Shown piece after piece: positions 55,762-64,000 of a stretch of 64,000 nt of DNA; the stretch's first letter is position 1, and every line of letters begins with the position of its first letter. The notes under the pieces were generated by a model. That model was not told where the DNA came from and searched no databases. It worked only from the letters and a program-made list of their open reading frames with translations. A program made the translations under genes and the position numbers. Source of the stretch: Moniliella sp. 'wahieum' (lineage: Eukaryota > Basidiomycota > Moniliellomycetes > Moniliellales > Moniliellaceae); assembly GCA_003971905.1 (NCBI GenBank), contig RSEE01000094.1:186001-250000 (forward strand), given 5' to 3'.

Positions 55762-57422
55762 ATGTCCGACCCTGGGCCGCAGAAGCCCCTGCTGCACCGC
55801 CTGCGCCCAAGCCCGAGCCTGTTGAGGCGCGGATCCCCGCCGGCTTGCGTCCGTTGCGCTACGTCGGCATCCCTGCCTCGGTGCTGGCCTGGAAGCCTCG
55901 TCTGCCGTCACGCAACTGGTCCATCTTTTTCGTCACCGTTGGCACCCTTACCTATCTCTATGTCGACGACCGCCGACAAGTGCGCCGTATCCGAGGAGTA
56001 CAAGGAGCGTGTTGCTGAGCTCGGTGACCGCCCGCTTGCCCCTTCCGCATGGCCCCGCAAGATCTCAGTGTATGCCTGTAAGGCCCCTGGCGACGAGGAC
56101 TATGACAAAGGCGTGGTTTGGTTCAAGCGCTACATGAAGGTATTTTTTTTTTTTTTTTTTTTTTCTTGACAACGTTCAGTAGAGCTGACGTACTACCCCT
56201 TTTTTCTTCCCTAGCCCATCCTTGTCTCGGCCGGGGTGGACTACGAGATCCTGAACGGCCCGCCACGGTGGACTGGCACGGGAATTGGCCTCGCGCATTC
56301 ACACCCGTCGCAGGCGCCTGGCTGGGCTCGAGGAGTGGAGTGACAACCCGCTTATCGCGCCGGACGGGAGTGGAGCCGGGCCATTCAGTCTGACGGCCCA
56401 GGCCATTCTCGAGCGCGAGCTGGATGGCGGTACTGTCATTATTGGCCGTCCTGCATTCAAGGAATGGTTCTGGGGGCTTCGTGCTGGTTGGAGGAGCGAG
56501 ATCCCCGCCAAGGCAATTGACCCCGATGACATTCTTGCCGCCGAACTGGCAGAGGACCATGCGTTTGACGAACAAGAGCCCGATCAGAGCCCACTGACGT
56601 GCCTCCCGACGAGTCTGCCGCCAACAGTTCCGAACAAGGCGTCGACCCTGCCCATCCTGCTTCTCCTGCGGCGCTCACGGGCTTTAACCCCGTCTTGTCA
56701 CCCGCTCTTGCGTCGGGTGCGGTAACAGGAGCATCATTGATGATGCAGGCCCAGGGCAAGGGGATGCCTACAGCGGCAACGGCCGCGCCGTCGCTGCAAG
56801 AAGCGCTGAACCAACCCATGATGCCTGTGGCGGCCATGCCGGCTCAGCCTCCTGTCTGTTTTGTCGATTTTACCAACCTGATCGGCTGGCGCAACATCCC
56901 ACTGCGTATGTACCGTTTTTCCGTCGTCGCGATGACGCACGCATGGGCGCCGAGGCTGCATTGGAAGTGATCTATGGCTCCAAGAAAACTGCCCGGCCCA
57001 TTTCTGTCCCGGAACATGCGGAGCACGTCCCCCAACCCCCACAGGGAGGTGACTTGGACTTGGGTCGGGAGGGGGAGAAGCTCTACCCCCCATTCTTCTA
57101 CAAGACCCCGGATCATATTGCCTCGGCCCGGACGCAGTACTACAAGGAACTGAGCGCAAACCTCAAGGCGTCCCGCGAAATTGCTCGGGGCGAGCGGGAG
57201 CCCACCAAGGCGGAACAGCGGACGCCATACAAGTCTGAGACGGAGTACCGGGAAGAACGGTTCAAGCACGAGAAAGACTGGCGCAACCTTGAGATGGGAT
57301 TCGAGGTGGTTAAGCCGGACACCAACGTGGCATGGGATCCTTCCTTTGCTGCTTCCATCCGGCTTTTCACTCCAGACGCCGTGCCTCCACCGACGGAGAG
57401 TGAAAGCGAGAGCGCGGCTTAG
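55762..57422 (+). CDS. TIM54: mitochondrial inner-membrane translocase subunit Tim54
   Basis: Part of the TIM22 complex that inserts carrier proteins into the inner membrane. ATG 55762 (MSDPGPQKPLLHRL), then ARIPAGLRPLRYVGIPASVL, the membrane anchor SRNWSIFFVTVGTLTYLYVD, and EEYKERVAELGDRPLAP, SAWPRKISVYACKAPGDEDY. Intron 56140-56214 (GTATTT..CCCTAG) contains a run of about 23 T. After it: PILVSAGVDYEILNG, LASRIHTRRRRLAGLEEW, CFVDFTNLIGWRNIPLRMYR (Tim54 'GxxxxPxRxYRFF'), YKTPDHIASARTQYYKELSA, EIARGEREPTKAEQRTPYKS and FEVVKPDTNVAWDPSFAASI, ending ESESAA, TAG. Single-base frame changes near 55800, 56265, 56590 and 56920 look like indels. Length and motif order are normal. Confidence 0.9.
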
Positions 57423-58568
57423 TCCCACTTTTGCCTTGTTTGATGGCACTCTCCTTTGACGATATCCAGTTTAATGCACTGCTATTTGATGACTGGGCAT
57501 GCGCGTGGTTTCTTCCTACAAACGGGCCAGCCGAAGAGAAAGAGATATACGTGCGAACTGAACCGGAGATGAAGTAGATCGTATATCTATCCCAATGTCA
57601 TGACATATCCTCAACAGGGTACAAAGGAAGCTCAATGGTTACTGGGGCTACTGCGAACCAAAACAACAAAGTCATTGGAATGGTAGAGGATTCGGTAGAG
57701 CTCCGACTGGGAGGTTGAGGCCAGTGGTATTGCCGTTGGTATGCATCTGACACTGCTCAGACACATTGGGTTCAGTCAAAGCGGCGTTACTATAACCGAT
57801 GCTATCTTAGAACCTCTCTTTGAATGAGGGAATAATCCTCCTAGTCGAGATCGGAAAGAGGCAAGCTGCGTCGATACACTGTAGGCGGTGACGAGGAGCT
57901 CGTCGAGGTGGCGGCAAGTCCGATCTGATTTCCCCTGTTGGTATGAAGCTGGGGAGAGACCGGTGGGCCCTAGGTGCGCCGAAACAATGGGTTGGATGGG
58001 TATTATGTGGTGCGGGCTAGATTCTTCGGCTGAGGAGATTGCAGTGGTGAGCGGTAGAGCAGCGACACAATTCGCTTCAATCGTGCACCCTTCAGTCTTA
58101 CCCCCTCTGCCGCCTCTGTCAGTAGACAGAGAATGTCATGGGGCGGGCGATTAGGGGGTACGATCCCTTAGGAGACGGTAGGTCGACTCACGGTAGTTTC
58201 GGGCTTGGGTTACCAGATTGCAAACTTCAAGCTTCAAGCTCGGCATGTTCAGTAGCTGCTAGTCGCGCGAAGTCATCACTCGAATACCACCCAACCCAAT
58301 GCCGTTTCGGCGCCCCCAGTGCCCGGGCTGGTGACCCCGGGGGGCCGGGCGACCGAATCAAAAGGGGCGACGCGGTGTGGCCTTCTACAACACAAGGAAC
58401 ACAAGGGACTATTGGAGTATTGTTGATGCATCATTGACTTTGACAATACGGTCTTAGCACTGCAAGGGGACATCGTGCATCAACAGAGAGAATACATGGG
58501 AGGTAAAAACGAAGAGAGTGAGGCGGGATGCATGCAATACGAGCTGTGGGTAGCAAGGGATGGGACCT
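57423..58568. other. convergent spacer
   Basis: 3' regions of TIM54 (+) and the Aurora kinase (-). A TCAAGCT pair sits at about 58227-58240. No gene supported. Confidence 0.4.
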
Positions 58569-59934
58569 TTAGTAGCGCGAGCTTGCCCGCGCCGCTGCTT
58601 GAGGATCGTACTTAGCTACCCAAGGATGGGTGAGCACCTCAGCGAGAGGAAGACGCTTATGCGGGTCTTTCCTCAGTAGCTAGTAACACGAAAGAGAAGA
58701 AGAGGTGGGGGGGTTAGGGAGGAAAAGAATGAGAGAGATGAGGAAGAAGGACGTACGCGCCTGATCAAGTCCTGCACTTCTGGGGAGAGGCGGGAGGGCA
58801 ACCTAAGATCGACATTGGCAATTCGATCGTAGGTCGATGTGGGCCGGTCCTCCTCAAATGGGGGATCGCCTTGGCAAAACTCGTAGGTGAGAACCCCCAG
58901 GGCCCAGAGATCCACCCCTTTCCCATGAGCACGACGCTCGACCATTTCGGGCGGTAGGTAATCGAGCGTTCCACACATTGTCTGTCGTCGATTACCCGGC
59001 GCATGGACACTCCAACCAAAATCGGAAATCTTCAGTTCGCCATGGATACCCATCAGCAGGTTCTCCGGCTTGATGTCACGGTGGATCACGTTTTTGGAAT
59101 GCAGGTACTGCAGGGCATCGGCCATCTGTGCAATGTACTGGAGGGAAGAGGAAGGGTTAATGGAACTCAGGAGAAACGATTGAAGGGGGGACGGACCTTG
59201 GCTGCGGTGGGCTCGGGGGGGAAACGACGGTAGGGAAGGGAATTCATGTACTTGTAGAACTCGCCCCGAGCCGCAAATTCAACCATCAGGAAGATTCGCC
59301 CCTCGTCGTGGAAATAGCCATGAAGCTTGAGTACGTTGGGATGGCGTAGGTTCATCTGAATCTCAATTTCCCGCCGGATCTGCTCCTCGAGCCCGTCCTT
59401 GACAATCTCATTCTTGTACATGCACTTGAGTGCCAATACGTACTGCGGCTGCCGCGTGCGCGCGATAAACACCCGACCAAATTTGCCCTTGCCCAGACCG
59501 CGGCCCAGCTCAAAATCCTTCAGGCGCCATTTTTTGGTCAACTTGTGCGTCAACTCCCTGAGGACAACAACGTTCCCGTCGCGTTAGCAGCCTACCCAAC
59601 GAATCACAAAAGGACATAAGACACACCCAGGTGCACTGCTGTCCAGCGCTAACGCAGCATTGACACTGGCCGAAGCAGTCCGCCGACCTCGCCGCTCATC
59701 GCGCTCTAGTCCGCCATCGTATGTGCCCACCTGGCTTTGTCCGGTCTGAGAGGCTGCGGCGGCGGGAGCAGGGGCTTTGCCCATGCGTGTTGATTGGCCA
59801 GGAGCACGGGACATTCCATAGGTAGGTTTGGCGGGCATGGCCGTGATGAACTGGCCCTCGGGCGGGCGGACAAGCGAGGGTGCTTGCTGCTGGACAGGGT
59901 GGAGAGGTGCTTTGGTGGGAGGTGGGTTGGGCAT
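58569..59934 (-). CDS. IPL1: Aurora-family protein kinase (Ipl1/Ark1)
   Basis: Ser/Thr kinase of the chromosomal passenger complex, controlling chromosome segregation. Exon 1 59627-59934 (ATG 59934, Pro/Ala-rich N-terminal arm), intron 59558-59626; exon 2 59197-59557, intron 59138-59196; exon 3 58757-59137, intron 58680-58756; exon 4 58569-58679. The total is 386 residues with no frame error. Kinase motifs: P-loop [17 protein letters not shown] lysine, [20 protein letters not shown], catalytic [19 protein letters not shown], and the Aurora activation loop [16 protein letters not shown] with the phospho-Thr. It ends [19 protein letters not shown]. All introns are 59-77 bases with standard ends. 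It lies on the same strand as RRP46 but well separated from it. DAD2, the classic substrate partner complex of this kinase, is 6 kb away; that is probably chance. Confidence 0.95.
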
Positions 59935-61190
59935 CGTGGGGTGGGAGTCTGTGGTGAGATGACGACACGGGTGTGGGAGCTTAGTTCGCACCCGCAGCAC
60001 GCTCAGCTAGGCGAAAGCAAGTAGGCGTAGAGTCAAACCAACATGCTCCACGCGGCGGAATCGCCAACGCGCGCCTACTGAAATGTTCACACTCGCCTGG
60101 GAGCCAACAAGCCGGGCGCAGTTAATAACTGCCCACAGCTAACGAGGGGTAAATTAGTACTACCTACCCCGCTCGATCATCTTTCCTACATCGTCGTGCA
60201 AAGCGCACTTCGGGAAAGCCATTCAATGTTACCATGTCTTGCCTAGAAAGATGGGCGGCGGCGCTGTGCTTTTATGTGCTAACTTCTTCACTTGCTCGTG
60301 GTAATAATCAGGGGCACCAGGTGTGAAGGGCCTATTACCACATCTCTGCATGATGTTTCTCTTCTTTTATATTATCAGCCCTCCGCCGAATAAGAGACTC
60401 TCTATGTGTTATTCAAAAACGAGATTTCGTAAGGAGTCCGTGTGGAAACCTGATCCGAGTGTTTCCCATCAATCCCCCCCAGCATCGTTGCAGGGGGCCG
60501 GGTTGCTGTGTGAACGTTATTGAACGTTGAGAAACAAAAAGGCACGGCAAAGATGAGATGTTGGAGTAGTACTAGTGGGCACAAAAGTCGCTGCGGAAAG
60601 TAATAATCCCCCCAAAATAATGAGTTCCGCGGCGCCGGGGATGATCGATGACAGCCGCTCAACTCCTCTGAGGACCCGCCGCGGAGCGAGAAGTGAGGCC
60701 TACGGCCCCTAAGAGTCCATTGTCCCACCATAAACACTGTCTGTCATGAAAAGCTTCAGAGGTTCTCGCTCTCACATCAAACAAAACACTGTTTGTGGTC
60801 CGTAACCTGTGCAGAGCTGTGCATCCCCTTTGTTTTTTATGTGCTCAGCAAAGTTTTCGCTGGCGGATATCAATCGTTAAACTTCCTTTGGACCCGCAAT
60901 AAGGGTACTCATCGACGCAGGTATCTTCCATCACGTTCGACGTTCTACGTTATGCGTATAATATCTCTCTCAGTGTGATAAAAGATCCGATGAGATCTGA
61001 GAGCCCTCTCGAGTATGAGATGCGCTAGTACTGTTGGGTGTTGTTGTCTATGCCTACGAAGGTCATCTCTACAAACGGACATCAAGATGACACGGTTATT
61101 GCCACCGTGAGCTGTGCACAGTCGTGTGTTGTTGAACACAACCGAAAGGAGAACACTGGGAGCGAAGCGAGAAAACATCTATCGGCGCTC
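59935..61190. other. spacer
   Basis: Promoter side of the Aurora gene, then AT-rich sequence. Short open frames only; no gene supported. Confidence 0.4.
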
Positions 61191-62170
61191 CTACTATTAG
61201 GCCTGAGGAGGGACTGAAAAGACCTTGACGAGAAGTACGAGCCACCCTTCGTGGCTCGGATGAATCTCAAAAGAACTTGGCACAGAAAGAAGAGGGGTGT
61301 CGGAGGGTGGACAATTATATTACCACGCTGTGTAAGAAAGAGGCTTCCATCCGTCCCGTACCTCAAGCTCTCTGACCAGCAGGTCCAGGTTGGTCTCCAG
61401 CTCCGCACGCTGTGCCGCACCACGCGCAGCATGTGCAAGTGCGGCGTCATGTCCTCGCTGGAACACATCATGTCCTGCACCCGCACCCAGGCCAAGTTTG
61501 GTGCGTTGCATGAGGCAGTGCGGGAGCCCATTCTCCAGCTCCTCCGCTCCATCCCCGACACCCACGTCCACAACGAACCTATGGTGGAGGAAGAGGATGG
61601 GACGAGGCGCGGACGGAAGGCACAGCGCACCGATTACCGCGTGATGGGGCCCGGAGCACTGGGAGGAACCGGAATGGAGGTAGACCACACGCTGCGCGAC
61701 ACGGGATCGCAGGAGGCGCAGAGCGCGTACCGGCGGGTGGTGCATGAGAGCACTGCGTCGCCTTTGGAACGCCGGGAGAAGGAACTGCTTCGGCTGCTTG
61801 AACAAGCAGAATGCGACAAGAACGCCAAGTACCAGGGACGCACTCAAGAACCGTTTTTCCCCTGGTTTTGACGACGCGAGGATACTACGGCACCAAGACG
61901 GCGGGCAAGTTGTTTGCGCATTGGAAGGAGTTGGCTACTAAGTCTCAGTGGAAATGGTTCCTCGCTCGTATGTCAACCACGTTCCTCCGTGTCCACACGC
62001 GCTTCCTAGGGTACGGGACCGGATGGCGTGAGCCGGAGGGTCCTGATATCCTGGCGATCCCCCTGGTCCCTTAATCTTGGTGGCGCTTCCAAGTAACCCC
62101 CGCAAGATGAACAGTTCGGTTTAGACGTAGCGTTCCCCCTGTCCCAGCCTTAAGCTCTGTCAATGATATG
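61191..62170 (+). mobile_element. 5'-truncated non-LTR retrotransposon (LINE), copy 1
   Basis: Starts with a fragment of dispersed repeat A (GGCCTGAGGAGG..CGAGCCACC), then an open frame from about 61251. The protein has a CCHC-type finger CKCGVMSSLEHIMSC (61435-61480), then RGRKAQRTDYRV..GMEVDHTLRD and EQAECDKNAKYQ. This layout (R-x-D, then an acidic-D strand, then an A..K..KY helix) resembles the restriction-like endonuclease tail of some LINE proteins. After a one-base shift near 61860 it continues into GYYGTKTAGKLFAHWKELAT, SQWKWFLARMSTTF and FLGYGTGWREPEGPDI. The 3' UTR (62080-62170) is shared with three other copies. No reverse transcriptase is present. Family assignment beyond LINE is inference. 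Confidence 0.65.
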
Positions 62171-62495
62171 AATTCAAAGAGGCCACAAAAGAGAAAGTCA
62201 TAAACAGCGAAACACAATCTATAATGTTTCGTTACTTTATCGTTTCATCCTTCGAGATCTCAGTGATTGAGTACCGCTGAGGCCCTCAGTGAGGCTGAGG
62301 CCGCTGAGGCGCTGAAGACAAACCCCCCAGAAGTTTGAACATTGCACGAAGAAGGAGGGACCTAGAGCAACGAGCAGAGGCCACATAGCTGCACCGCCTT
62401 CGACAAAGCGCAAAGCACAGCGAACACATGCTCCCTCTCTACCCCATATGGACAGCCAGCGCAACACCAGGCCCGAGCGTCGGGGTTGGACGTGT

Positions 62496-62545
62496 TGAAC
62501 GTTGAACGTTGGTTGAGCGTTGAGCCGTTGACCAGTTGAATTGAG
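62496..62545. repeat. TGAACGT heptad array
   Basis: TGAACGT twice in 7-bp phase, then TGAGCGT, TGAGCCGT, TGACCAGT and TGAGCACGT: TGA plus the palindrome ACGT and decaying variants. Confidence 0.85.
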
Positions 62546-63737
62546 CACGTTCATCACATCCAGTCTTCCCCCCTTCTTCTGCTCGATCTGATCGCCAAGG
62601 ACAGGACACGTGGCATCTAATGTGCCCGCCCACGTTGGCTCCGCGGCTCAGCTGGGCTGAGACGCTGAGGTTCTGTCAAGCATACGCTTGAGAAGATGCA
62701 ACTGCGATGCGGCCTCTGGCGGCCTTCGGTCGTCTTCGGAGCGAGTCACCCACCCACCCGGCTTCTTCAGACATCGTGTCCCTCTGGGGTGGCAGCGAGG
62801 AAACGGGGGCCTGGGGTGGGCGCAAGCAGACGCATATGCTTTTGCGTATTCAATGTGGTCAGCGGCGCTCACGGTGAGCGGGAGCTGCTGCTATGTGCCG
62901 TTGCGGGCCCAGAGATCCTGAGGCCATAGGCCCGATGCATGATGCACAACCGGTGGTGTTGGGCATGCACCGGCAAACTGGAGGTGCACGGGCAGGAAAA
63001 CCGAGGTGTTGTACTTGTTGTGTATAAGGTAGCCTACGTCGTATATATCACGCAGACCACCTGTGCTTGTTGGGCAGATTGGGCCGGAATATCACATGCA
63101 TATACTTGCGCCTCACTATGGCCCGTTCCGTGTCTGTTCTCCAGATCTCCGCAAATGGTTCGGAACGCGGTGGCCTGAGGACTGGGTGTCCTTCCAGCCA
63201 GGTGACCTGCATCTTCCACCTCTTCAAGCGGAGAACCCACAAGAGGGCGGCGTAGCGGAAGGCAGGACGGCACGCAATAGCAGGCCATGCAGAGCTGAGA
63301 GTGCCTGCCTGCGCCTGCCCCAACGCACCTGCCAACTAGGTGTGCTAGGGTTGCCCGTAGCGGGACAAAACGGCAGGGTTGCAGCGCTTGGCAGCCTGGT
63401 TGTAGCAGATGCGGTGAGCATCAGTGCATGATGCATGCTGCCGCCATGCCGCAGATCAAGCTTGACTTGAAGCTTCAAGGGGGATGCACGGGGGCAGCGA
63501 TGCACGTGCTTGCCCGACGCCCATTGCAGCCCATTCTACGCAGCGCGAGGCCGACGCGCAGTTAAGCGAATGCTCAAAGCTAGCCAACGTGTGAAGCAGT
63601 TGACGTTTAAAAACAACGTTCACCGGTCACCCCAGATGCATGATGGCGCATGTAACCGCACCTGGCATCTGAGACGAGGGGATCACCAGCTGAGGAGCCC
63701 ACTGGGTGATCGTCCATGGTTGGAGCTTGGAGTAAGA

Positions 63738-63765
63738 TGATCGATGGTCGATGATCGATGATCGA
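63738..63765. repeat. TGATCGA heptad array (4 units)
   Basis: TGATCGA, TGGTCGA, TGATCGA and TGATCGA in perfect 7-bp phase: TGA plus the palindrome TCGA. Confidence 0.9.
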
Positions 63766-64000
63766 TGCACCTGATGGGATCAGACAGGCGCGTGCTGGAG
63801 CCGCGGTGCGACGCAGCCTGCAGCAGCTGCAGCCCTGGCTGCATCATGCATGCATGTGCCAGCGACCTCAGCACCTGAGCGCCGAGGCTGAGCTTGCCCT
63901 TCGCAGCGGGCACTCCGGATGAGGACTGCGTCTGAGTGAAGAGTGCTCCCGAGCGTGGCGCGGCATGCCTGCCAGCGGGTGCCCGCGGCCCAGCGCGGGG

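Larger units (their letters stand above)
62171..64000. other. repeat-rich spacer to the window end
   Basis: No gene supported. It has TGAGGCC/TGAGGCGC words (62275-62320), TGAACGT heptads (62496-62545), TGATGCA words (about 62935, 63425, 63640, 63845) and TGATCGA heptads (63738-63765). Plus-strand open frames around 63000-63430 show no motif. Confidence 0.45.

Noticed and set aside
58569-59934. Aurora and DAD2 as a functional gene cluster
   Set aside because: They are 6 kb apart with four unrelated housekeeping genes or spacers between them. Linkage is probably chance.
63000-63431. Plus-strand open frame with a Trp/Pro-rich start
   Set aside because: It overlaps repeat words and other open frames, has no motif, and no splice or start context stands out.

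Overview
The window looks like nuclear DNA of a filamentous or dimorphic basidiomycete fungus. Evidence: single genes with short introns (55-77 bases, GT..AG, CTAAC-like branch sites); Dad2, Tim54, Aurora kinase, ribosomal S6/S13 and a tRNA-Asn with an intron; a secreted protein of the basidiomycete 'macrophage activating glycoprotein' type; and long repeat-rich spacers. The exact lineage cannot be fixed from the sequence.

Layout. 0.9-2.3 kb: Pex11-like peroxisomal membrane protein (+). 2.8-8.3 kb: full-length ABCC (MRP-type) ABC transporter (-). 8.3-11.3 kb: repeat-rich spacer. 11.3-12.8 kb: bacterial (actinobacterial-looking) mannose-1-phosphate guanylyltransferase (+). 14.3-15.4 kb: secreted macrophage-activating-glycoprotein homologue (-). 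15.4-20.2 kb: repeat/transposon zone with a LINE 3' end and a probable solo LTR. 20.3-21.2 kb: nitronate-monooxygenase-like flavoprotein (-). 21.2-24.2 kb: spacer full of 7-bp tandem words. 24.2-26.2 kb: unknown membrane/RGG/SUMO-motif protein (+). 28.8 kb: tRNA-Asn. 31.4-34.2 kb: an acetyltransferase spliced in frame to an Mss4/Dss4 RabGEF domain (+). 35.0-36.4 kb: tail-anchored Ubc6/UBE2J E2 (-). 37.1-39.6 kb: large conserved protein of unknown function (-). 40.9-41.5 kb: secreted two-LysM protein (+). 42.4-44.1 kb: RPS13 and RPS6, head to head. 44.4-46.5 kb: Ser/Pro-rich unknown (-). 47.5-51.2 kb: long HSL-type alpha/beta hydrolase (+). 51.6-52.2 kb: DAD2 (-). 53.1-54.1 kb: uricase ending in SKL (+). 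54.5-57.4 kb: RRP46 and TIM54, head to head. 58.6-59.9 kb: Aurora kinase (-). 61.2-62.2 kb: 5'-truncated LINE. The rest to 64 kb is repeat-rich spacer.

Most genes are housekeeping genes and do not form a cluster. Pex11 and the SKL-tagged uricase are both peroxisomal. The ManC-type enzyme and the LysM protein touch cell-wall or glycan metabolism from opposite sides.

Two window-wide patterns stand out. First, many genes, including essential RPS13 and RPS6, change reading frame by one base, often at homopolymers. Consensus indels in the assembly explain this better than gene death, and the Aurora gene is fully intact. Second, the spacers carry many short tandem arrays with a strict 7-bp period. 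Nearly all follow one rule: TGA (or TAA/TTA) followed by a 4-bp palindrome. I know of no description of this pattern.
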